From: Chloroflexota bacterium | Lineage (GTDB): Bacteria; Chloroflexota; Dehalococcoidia; UBA2979 | Direction: 5' to 3' | DNA: 12,607 nucleotides | Assembly (NCBI GenBank): GCA_947446155.1 | Contig: CANFFZ010000052.1 | Location: forward strand, 1-12,607 | Part shown: positions 1-4,958 of the stretch, piece after piece | Position numbering within the stretch: position 1 is the first letter of the stretch | Layout of the letters: each line of letters begins with the position of its first letter | The notes under the pieces: generated by a model | Told to the model about the DNA's origin: nothing | Databases searched by the model: none | The model's input: the letters and a program-made list of their open reading frames with translations, nothing else | Translations under genes and position numbers: made by a program

Positions 1-234
1 CATCTCGGCAGTCGCGGGTCGAGCTCCCGCGCGAAAAAAGCCGAAGCCGCCCGGAAGATCTCATTGGCGCGCCGCAGTTCGCGGTTCTCGCACTCCAGTG
101 CCTGCAGCCGCTGACGCTCCTCGGTGGTCAGCCCAGGGCATGCGCCGCTGTCGACTTCAGCCCCGCGCACCCACTTGCGCAGCGTCTTCGGCGTCATCCC
201 ACACTTCCCCTGAATACCGTCCTGATCGTGTCAT
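1..234 (-). pseudogene. IS3-family transposase OrfA, internally deleted
   Basis: OrfA is the helix-turn-helix DNA-binding half of the IS3 transposase, normally joined to OrfB by a -1 ribosomal frameshift. The ATG at 234-232 opens MTRSGRYSGEV, which fits the usual OrfA N-terminus. The rest of OrfA is in another frame, from about 208 to the left edge: GKCGMTPKTLRKWVRGAEVD, then PGLTTEERQRL, a leucine-zipper-like stretch LECENRELRRANEIF, and AASAFFARELDPRLPR. In IS6110 OrfA roughly 35 residues separate the RYPPE-like start from the TLRKWVR helix. Here they are almost adjacent and out of frame, so an internal deletion of a length not divisible by three removed the first part of the HTH. The stop codon lies beyond the edge. 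The copy is very probably dead unless supplied in trans. Confidence 0.85.
33..39 (-). other. Candidate -1 slippery heptamer near the end of orfA
   Basis: On the minus strand the heptamer T TTT TTC sits in the correct phase for -1 slippage (codons GCT TTT TTC of the orfA frame). IS3 elements make the OrfAB transposase by -1 frameshifting near this place. In IS6110 the site is a few codons upstream (TTTTAAAG), but the equivalent codons here read ATCTTCCGG, which is not slippery. The assignment is inferred from position and phase, and orfB cannot be seen. Confidence 0.45.
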
Positions 235-256
235 CGCTCCATCTTCTCAAGGATTG

Positions 257-284
257 GAGCCTCCAACATTCCCGGGGCGATTCA
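257..284 (-). repeat. Left terminal inverted repeat of the IS3-family element
   Basis: About 28 bases, read inward from 284 on the minus strand as TGAATCGCCCCGGGAATG followed by TTGGAGGCTC. The TGA start and the CCCCGG core are shared with IS6110-like ends, recalled from memory. The matching right repeat is not in the window, so the exact repeat length is assumed. A short untranslated stretch with a purine-rich segment follows before the orfA ATG at 234. Confidence 0.7.
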
Positions 285-866
285 CCGCAGACAGCCCGGC
301 ATCATCGAGCAACCCGCGAAGGTCGGTGAGGCACGCCGTGCGTCCGGCGGCGTCGAGGCGGTCAAATTTGGTTCAGGACGACGAGCAGCACACCGGCATG
401 CTGAACGTACGGGCGCAGGTAGCGATCGTGAACCGATGCGTCGGCGTATTTCTGCGGGTCAAGTACCCAAACAAGAACATCGGGGAGGTCAAGCAGCACC
501 ATTCCGCTCAACGCGACCTCCGGACTGTCCTGATAGTGGCGGTGGGTAACGCCGAGCCAGTCGAGCAGCGGTGCGGATTCCGTACCATCGTCTCCCCACA
601 CCACGGCATGAGTCGTTGCAGTGGTCGGGCGCAGGAGCCCTGGCTGGGACACCTCCGACCCAGCGAGCGCGTTGAAGAGCGTCGACTTGCCGCTCCCCGG
701 TGGGGCCAGCGAGGGCCACGACGGTGCCACCGGCCAGAGCGGTGCGGGCCCCGATCTTTGCCAGGAGATCCCGCGCGCCACTCAGGTGCGGGTCCGGCAG
801 GTGGCCGTCCGCGGCTTCGATAGCCTCGCGTAGGGCGACTACACGCTCAGCGAGTGGGACGGTCAT
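285..866 (-). pseudogene. P-loop GTPase (Era/YfjP-like, Actinomycetota-type), frameshifted and cut by an IS
   Basis: The ATG at 866 opens MTVPLAERVVALREAIEAAD and reads to GTVVALAGPTG. An extra base in the C run at 695-698 (G run on the coding strand) then breaks the P-loop. One frame over it resumes as SGKSTLFNALAG (G1 GPTGSGKST restored), a switch-like LRPTTATTHAVVWGDD, and LLDLPD (G3). LLDLPD runs straight into VLVWVLDPQKYADASVHDRYL. Relatives I know have roughly 20-25 residues between these parts (DLPDxDS... LVD), so an in-frame deletion has removed the segment after G3. At LLVVLNQI a further extra base at about 364-369 gives a TGA. The next frame continues the G4 motif as (NQI)DRLDAAGRTACLTDLRGLLDDAGLSAV until the IS end at 284. 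Such GTPases are typical of Actinomycetota; their function is poorly defined. The upstream MEDS gene overlaps it at ATGA. Two indels, a deletion and an insertion together mean the gene is non-functional, barring sequence error. Confidence 0.85.
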
Positions 867-1677
867 GCACTCGCCTCCGTGCGCCGTGCCGCAGCTACCG
901 CGGTACGTGCTTCGCGCAGCCCCTGCTCGCTCGCGCGCCGCGATCTCGTGCTTCCAGCCAACGCGAACGCTGCTGCAACTCCACGACGAGGCGATCGCGG
1001 CTCTCCTCATCGGTCAGCCGCAGGAAGCTCTTGCCGGGGATGACCTGCCCGTGCGTCAGGCAGACATCGCGGATCAGCGTGTCGTCGCGGGCGTCCGCCA
1101 TTAGGTCGAGCGAATACGCACAGAACAGCACGAACGGGTACCGCGACTGCAGGCCGTTCCATAACGCTTCCAGGGCGAGCGCAGCGTCGCCGCGCCCGTC
1201 GGCCACCAGCAGCGCCACCATCTCGCCGAAGGCCCGGACCCGCCGCCCGTTGGCGCCTGCCAGTTCGAGGGCGGCACGACCGCCTGCTCGAATCGGCGGG
1301 CGTCTGGCATGCCGTTGACCATGAACAGCGCTGCCGACCTGGAGCGAGGCCGCCACGTACGCGCCCGAGTGCTTCAACGCCACCAGATTGAGCCCCGTTT
1401 CGTTCAGCCGGAGCTCGAGGGCCGCGCGATGCGCGGCAGTCCCGATCACCAGCCACGCACCCTGATTCGCCATCGAGTCGTGGATGAAGCCCACCAGGCG
1501 ATCAATGAGCACGGCGTCCGACTCGTAGAAGTGGACAACATGCGGCGCGATCAGGTCGGGAGCACTTAGGAACACGCGGGTAGATGGTGAGTCGAGATAA
1601 CCTTCGGAGGTCGGCTGCATGCGTGCGATCCGATCCCTGAGTCCCCACCCATCTGGATCAGACGCTACGGCATTCAC
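863..1677 (-). pseudogene. MEDS-domain (DcmR-type sensory) protein, frameshifted
   Basis: MEDS domains are cytoplasmic ligand-sensing modules found with regulators and kinases. The frame from 1677 gives HVVHFYESDAVLIDRLVGFI, then AWLVIGTAAHRAALELRL and GAYVAASLQV. The expected next segment FMVNGMPDARRFEQAVVP is one frame over (about 1325-1272), after one extra base at about 1326-1345. The first frame resumes after one missing base in the run near 1269-1274 with LELAGANGRRVRAFGEMVAL, then LEALWNGL, PFVLFCAYSL and TDEESRDRLVVELQQRSRWLE. Read as is it stops at 895. A third frame (one missing base near 925-955) gives ASEQGLREARTAVAAARR and a coiled-coil-like tail ending in TGA at 865-863, overlapping the GTPase start as ATGA. 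Start: GTG at 1677 has no Shine-Dalgarno; an ATG 19 codons later is an alternative. Either a decaying gene or unusually poor sequence here. Confidence 0.8.
874..878 (-). promoter_or_regulatory. Shine-Dalgarno of the GTPase pseudogene
   Basis: GGAGG on the minus strand lies 7 bases upstream of the ATG at 866. It fixes that start and agrees with the ATGA overlap with the end of the MEDS reading frame, so the two genes were once translationally coupled. Confidence 0.7.
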
Positions 1678-1836
1678 GGTTGGTATCTAACGGCAAAACG
1701 CCTCATTCTGACGGTTCGCCACACCTTTGCAATCTCGGCTGGGCCGCCTCGGATCGCGAGGGCCCTCGTCTACGGCGAGTGCTCCCCGAGGCTCACGCAT
1801 ACCAGCGCCCCCAACCGTGCCCGCGAGCGCAGAGGG
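1678..1836. other. Intergenic region between moeA and the MEDS pseudogene
   Basis: 159 bases with no supportable gene. There is no tRNA T-loop motif, no convincing stem-loop followed by a T run, and no clear -10/-35 pair for the MEDS gene. It contains the perfect 12-base palindrome CGAGGGCCCTCG at 1757-1768, within GCGAGGGCCCTCG, which recurs at 4747-4759. With no loop this is unlikely to be a terminator. Confidence 0.6.
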
Positions 1837-3219
1837 CTACCGACTCGGCGGCGGTACTGGCGTTTCGCGGTCGAGGAGGATGACCTCGCACTCGCCGCCA
1901 GCGGGGATCTCGTCGATGTCCTCGGGGCAGACGGCGTACGCGTTCGCGAACGCCATCGAGGTCAGCACGCCCGAGCCCTGCGGGCCGGTGAGGCGCACCG
2001 TCCAGCCTTCGGACGTCTGCTCCGCGATCGCGCGCGCGTAAAAGCGCCGCCCATCGGTGTTGCGGATGCGGTCGAGCGCGATCCCACGCACTCGAGGCCG
2101 TTCCCAGGCGGAGGCGTCGTGCTGCAGGCGGCCCGCCATCTTGAAGATCGCCGCCCGTCCGAACAACTCGAACGTCACCATCGCGCTCACCGGGTTCCCC
2201 GGGAGGCCGAGGTGTGGCACGCGCTGTCCGTCCGGACGTCGGAACACCCCGAACGCGAGCGGCTTGCCGGGCTTCATCCGTACCGTCCAGAAGCCGACCT
2301 CGCCCTCCTGGGCGAGCACCGTCTTCACCACATCGAAGTCCCCGCGTGACACTCCCGCGCTGGTCACGAGCAGATCGGCGTCCGCGAGTCCTTCGTGAAT
2401 CCGCGCGGTGAGGGCCTCGACGGTGTCCCGCGCGACATCGAGGATGCGCGCCTCACCGCCGAACGCTCGCACCTGTGCCGCGAGGCTGAAGGCGTTTGCG
2501 TCGTAGATCATCCCGGGCCGCATTGGCTCGCCTGGCCGCAGCAGTTCGTCGCCCGTCGACAGGATCGCCACGACCGGCCGGCGATGTACGCGCACTATCG
2601 CGAGGCCCAGGGAGGCGAGCACGCCCACCTGTGCTGCGCCCAGCACCGTCCCGCGCGGCAGCACCAGTTCCCCGGTGCGCACGTCCTCGCCGGCCACGCG
2701 GACGTTCGCGCCCGGTTGTGCCTCCACATCGATGCGCACGACCTCCCGAGGTGACTCCTGCCAAGCGCCCATCTCGCGAGCGGACTCACGCGTCGCCCAG
2801 TCGTACTCGTCGGTCTCCTCGAATGGGACGACGGTGTCGGCGCCATCGGGAATCGGCGCGCCGGTCATGATGCGCACCGCCTCGCCGGCCCCCACGCGGC
2901 CATCGAAGACGGTCCCCGCCGCGAGGTACCCCGTCACTCGCAACGTCCGAGGCGTCTCGTACGTCGCGCCCGTTGTGTCCTCGCTGCGGACGGCGTAGCC
3001 GTCCATCCCGGTATTCGCGAGCGGCGGGATGTTGAGCCCAGCACGCACGTCCTCGGCGAGTACAAGCCCCAGCGCCTCGAGCAGAGGCGTCTCGACGCTC
3101 GGCAGCACCTCCATGACATCGAGGATCCGCGCGCGCGCCTCTTCGACGCTCATCATGGAAGCGGGCAGGATGTCGCGATTGCCGGTCCGGGTGGCGGAGT
3201 AGGTCGGTTCGTCAGCCAT
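1837..3219 (-). CDS. moeA: Molybdopterin molybdenumtransferase MoeA (gephyrin-like, Glp)
   Basis: MoeA inserts molybdate into adenylylated molybdopterin, the last step of basic molybdenum cofactor synthesis, in the cytoplasm. It has 460 residues, slightly longer than the usual 400-420. The MoeA N-terminal and linker region spans about 23-190 with MDGYAV (72-77) and TGAPIPDGADTVVP (119-132). The MogA-like molybdopterin-binding domain spans about 213-355 with STGDEL (221-226), AGVSRGDFD (288-296, the family GGVSxGxxD site), MKPGKPLAFG (315-324) and GLPGNPVSAMVTFE (338-351). The C-terminal MoeA_C domain spans about 375-455. The ATG at 3219 is preceded by AGGA 7 bases upstream. It adds about 21 residues before MMSVEEARARIL, where many MoeA proteins begin, but the internal ATGs lack a ribosome site. 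It lies 63 bases downstream of the PIN toxin gene on the same strand, and a MobB-like gene is nearby on the plus strand. Confidence 0.95.
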   Translation of the reverse strand: MADEPTYSATRTGNRDILPASMMSVEEARARILDVMEVLPSVETPLLEALGLVLAEDVRAGLNIPPLANTGMDGYAVRSEDTTGATYETPRTLRVTGYLAAGTVFDGRVGAGEAVRIMTGAPIPDGADTVVPFEETDEYDWATRESAREMGAWQESPREVVRIDVEAQPGANVRVAGEDVRTGELVLPRGTVLGAAQVGVLASLGLAIVRVHRRPVVAILSTGDELLRPGEPMRPGMIYDANAFSLAAQVRAFGGEARILDVARDTVEALTARIHEGLADADLLVTSAGVSRGDFDVVKTVLAQEGEVGFWTVRMKPGKPLAFGVFRRPDGQRVPHLGLPGNPVSAMVTFELFGRAAIFKMAGRLQHDASAWERPRVRGIALDRIRNTDGRRFYARAIAEQTSEGWTVRLTGPQGSGVLTSMAFANAYAVCPEDIDEIPAGGECEVILLDRETPVPPPSR

Positions 3220-3226
3220 GCGCCGA

Positions 3227-3230
3227 TCCT
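3227..3230 (-). promoter_or_regulatory. Shine-Dalgarno of moeA
   Basis: AGGA on the minus strand, 7 bases before the ATG at 3219. It decides in favour of the long moeA start over the internal ATG pair at codons 22-23. Confidence 0.5.
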
Positions 3231-3282
3231 AAGCGCCTCGACACCTGTCTTGCACATCCCGGCAGGACGCCCGCGAACCGGC

Positions 3283-3681
3283 CTATCGAGGCACCCGCAG
3301 GTCGATGCCGTCCCGCGGGAACCGCTGGTCGAAGGAGTGGACGACGGTGTCGCTGCCGGCGGCGCGCGCGAGTGCCCAGATCAGGCAGTCGTCGACGGAC
3401 ACTCTTCGGGATGGGCGCGCGAGGAGCAGCGCCTCCCGTACGAGATCAGTCGGGACGTCCAACACATCGATCCCGTCCCGCTCTAAGAGCGAGAGGAGGA
3501 CGTCCACCACCTCCGAACGGGGTACGCGGTACACAGTGTGTAGAACGTGCGCTGTCTCGCTGATGACGACGAGCGGAATGTGGAGCGCCTCACCTGATTC
3601 AATGAGGCGCGTTGCTGCAGGAGTTTCGTCCTCGTTGACGAAATACCGAACGACAACGGACGTATCCAGCAGCGCGGTCAC
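3283..3681 (-). CDS. vapC: PIN-domain toxin, VapC family ribonuclease
   Basis: VapC toxins are Mg2+-dependent PIN ribonucleases that cleave tRNA or rRNA when released from their antitoxin. It has 132 residues, normal for the family. The acidic PIN residues are present: D6 in LLDTSVVVRYF, E42 in VVISETAHVL, D97/D98 in VSVDDCLIWALA and D118 in HSFDQRF, so the active site looks complete. The start is GTG at 3681 and overlaps the antitoxin stop as GTGA, the usual coupling of vapBC pairs. It is transcribed with the AbrB-type antitoxin upstream. No frameshift or truncation is seen. The RNA target cannot be predicted from the sequence. Confidence 0.9.
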   Translation of the reverse strand: MTALLDTSVVVRYFVNEDETPAATRLIESGEALHIPLVVISETAHVLHTVYRVPRSEVVDVLLSLLERDGIDVLDVPTDLVREALLLARPSRRVSVDDCLIWALARAAGSDTVVHSFDQRFPRDGIDLRVPR

Positions 3682-4028
3682 GCCTCGTCGGTTCCGGTGA
3701 TGAATTGGCCATCTTCTTCGGCAACGCGCCGACGGTTGGCACGTTCCTCCGCCTCATCCTCCAGCATCCCCAGCCAGCGCTCCCGGGCAGCGGCACCCAT
3801 GGCCGCTTCGATGGCCTCATGCATCGCGTCTTCGTCCGGGATGTGGGCATTCCCGGCGTACGCCGACAGCACACCCGCCAACGACCGCCGATGACGAGGC
3901 GGCAGGAACGTGATCTCCACGTGTCCGTCGACGATCCGCTCGATCGCGGTTGACCCCGGCACAATCCCGAGGGCATCCCGAATCTCTTTGCTGATAACGA
4001 CCTGGCCCTTCGGGCCCACTTTTGGCAT
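3678..4028 (-). CDS. vapB: AbrB/SpoVT-type antitoxin, VapB-like, with long acidic tail
   Basis: DNA-binding antitoxin partner of the PIN toxin, expected to neutralise VapC and repress its own operon. It has 116 residues. The swapped-hairpin AbrB domain covers about residues 3-45: VGPKGQVVISKEIRDALGI, then PGSTAIERIVDGHVEITFLP. Residues about 48-116 form a long, charged, probably helical tail (PDEDAMHEAIEAAM; LEDEAEERANRRRVAEED), which should carry the toxin-binding segment. VapB proteins of this class are often only 70-90 residues, so the tail is long. The ATG at 4028 fits the family start. No Shine-Dalgarno is visible because a copy of the upstream repeat occupies that position. The TGA at 3680-3678 overlaps the vapC GTG. 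Confidence 0.88.
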   Translation of the reverse strand: MPKVGPKGQVVISKEIRDALGIVPGSTAIERIVDGHVEITFLPPRHRRSLAGVLSAYAGNAHIPDEDAMHEAIEAAMGAAARERWLGMLEDEAEERANRRRVAEEDGQFITGTDEA

Positions 4029-4123
4029 CGGTATAACTCTCGATGGAAGTATGACTGCGGTGTCTAGTATAACTTATTACTCGGAGTTCTACCACTCTTC
4101 TATCGCGTGCGAGAATCCGAGGC
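4029..4123. promoter_or_regulatory. Divergent promoter region between vapBC and the MobB-like gene
   Basis: 95 bases, clearly AT-richer than the flanking genes. On the minus strand TATACT at 4071-4066 is a good -10 candidate for vapBC, giving a leader of about 30 bases; its -35 region (about 4094-4089) is poor. On the plus strand TATAAC at 4068-4073 is a -10 candidate for the gene at 4124, also without a clear -35. Both candidates lie inside the repeat array, so repressor binding there would probably affect both directions. The promoters are inferred from sequence alone. Confidence 0.45.
4030..4074. repeat. Three direct repeats at an 18-base period (candidate VapB operator)
   Basis: GTATAACT at 4031-4038, GTATGACT at 4049-4056 and GTATAACT at 4067-4074 are spaced exactly 18 bases start to start. 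With the preceding base they read GGTATAACT, AGTATGACT and AGTATAACT, so each unit is close to the small dyad AGT-nnn-ACT. The first copy is two bases from the vapB ATG and the third overlaps the candidate -10. AbrB-type antitoxins bind repeated sites in their own promoters, so an autoregulatory operator is the natural reading. This is an inference. Confidence 0.6.
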
Positions 4124-4672
4124 ATGCCGGACACCTCCCCCGCCCCGCTCGCCCACCTCGTACGGATCGCTGGGGCACCGGGCTCCGGCAAGACGCTCCT
4201 CGTCACAGCGCTGACCGAGGCGTTCCGGGCGCGCGGCATCCGCACCGCTTCCGCCGAGCGGCGACCCGATGGCGCCACCGTCTTCGTCATGCCGAACAGC
4301 GGACGCGCCACTCTTGACCGGCCGCTGACGCTCGACGAGTTGCCGGGCCTGCTGCGCTCGCTCGACCCGTCCACGCGTCTCCTGCTGGCTGAGGGCTACC
4401 CCGCGCCCGAGGACGGCCTGCTGCCGCCCACCGTCGAGGTGTTGATGTGGGGTGTCGGTCCCTCGACCCCACCCGCGGCGCTCGTCGCGAGCGTCGATGG
4501 TGCGGCGCTGCTGCGGCAGTTCCAGCGCACCGGCCCGAAAGACGCGGGCCTTGCCGCCGAGGTCGCCAGCGCCATCCAGCGGCGCGTCCTCGGCGAGATG
4601 CCGGGCACGAAGACGCCCGAGGGAGCCTCGGGCGTGACAGGCGCGCTGCGACGCTGGTTCCGGCGCGGCTAG
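4124..4672 (+). CDS. MobB-like P-loop NTPase (molybdopterin-guanine dinucleotide synthesis protein B-like)
   Basis: 182 residues. The Walker A motif GAPGSGKT is at 17-24, after the strand LVRIA. The central region has LLLAEGYP (86-93) followed by PPTVEVL (101-107), which parallels the VEGFK...PKIEV region of MobB. MobB is a GTP-binding partner of MobA in adding GMP to molybdopterin; it is accessory and not strictly essential. The call rests on this layout and on the nearby moeA. Overall similarity is loose, and another small P-loop family is possible. The C-terminal 30 residues are basic and low complexity, ending RRWFRRG. Start: ATG with only a weak purine stretch upstream. It is divergent from vapBC and its stop shares CTAG with the convergent acylphosphatase gene. 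Confidence 0.65.
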   Translation: MPDTSPAPLAHLVRIAGAPGSGKTLLVTALTEAFRARGIRTASAERRPDGATVFVMPNSGRATLDRPLTLDELPGLLRSLDPSTRLLLAEGYPAPEDGLLPPTVEVLMWGVGPSTPPAALVASVDGAALLRQFQRTGPKDAGLAAEVASAIQRRVLGEMPGTKTPEGASGVTGALRRWFRRG

Positions 4673-4956
4673 ATCACCACCTCGAAGCCCGCGAACTGGC
4701 CTCCGGGCTCCTCCCAGCGGTAGATGACGTCTTCCACACGCGACCAGCGAGGGCCCTCGCGCATCCGCTCCACGAACTGCCGCAACGAAGACTCGTCGCC
4801 CTCGCCCACCACTTCGACACGCCCGTCCGCGAGGTTCTTCGCGTACCCGGTGACGCCGAGAAGCGTCGCCTCGTCCGCGCAGAAGGCGCGGTACCCCACG
4901 CCCTGCACTCGCCCCTTGGAGAACGCGACGATCTGACGCTGTTTCCCGGCTGGCAT
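4669..4956 (-). CDS. acyP: Acylphosphatase
   Basis: Small cytoplasmic enzyme that hydrolyses the carboxyl-phosphate bond of acylphosphates. It has 95 residues from the ATG at 4956, the usual length. Signatures are GRVQGVGYRAF, with the catalytic arginine after GVGY, and GYAKNLADGRVEVVGEG, with the catalytic asparagine in KNL. A GTG at 4959 overlapping the aroKB stop is also possible, but GAGG lies 6 bases from the ATG and only 3 from the GTG, so I take the ATG. It is the last gene of the minus-strand run. Its TAG stop is the reverse complement of the TAG of the MobB-like gene; both use the palindrome CTAG at 4669-4672. Confidence 0.95.
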   Translation of the reverse strand: MPAGKQRQIVAFSKGRVQGVGYRAFCADEATLLGVTGYAKNLADGRVEVVGEGDESSLRQFVERMREGPRWSRVEDVIYRWEEPGGQFAGFEVVI

Positions 4957-4958
4957 CA

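Larger units (their letters stand above)
1..284 (-). mobile_element. IS3-family element, left end, partial (IS6110-like terminus)
   Basis: The outer end is at 284, where the minus strand begins TGAATCGCCCCGGGAATG. From memory this resembles the left terminus of IS6110 and related IS3-family elements (TGAACCGCCCCGG...), and it is likewise followed after about 50 bases by the ATG of orfA. The element runs off the left edge, so orfB (the DDE integrase) and the right end are not visible. It lies directly inside the GTPase pseudogene that starts at 866: recognisable GTPase codons run up to about 285 and the IS end follows at once. A target-site duplication cannot be checked because the other end is outside the window. 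Family assignment is strong; the subgroup is an inference. Confidence 0.85.

Noticed and set aside
98..823. Plus-strand open frame across the IS end and the GTPase pseudogene
   Set aside because: It spans the IS boundary at 284/285, so it cannot be an ancestral gene. It looks like chance reading through antisense sequence.
489..1010. Single 173-codon minus-strand frame containing the start of the GTPase
   Set aside because: Its first part is out of frame with the MEDS C-terminus and its last part is out of frame with the GTPase. Only the codons from 866 to about 699 are real.
1678..1836. Possible tRNA, small RNA or terminator in the gap after moeA
   Set aside because: No T-loop, no paired acceptor stem, and no stem followed by a T run could be found by eye.
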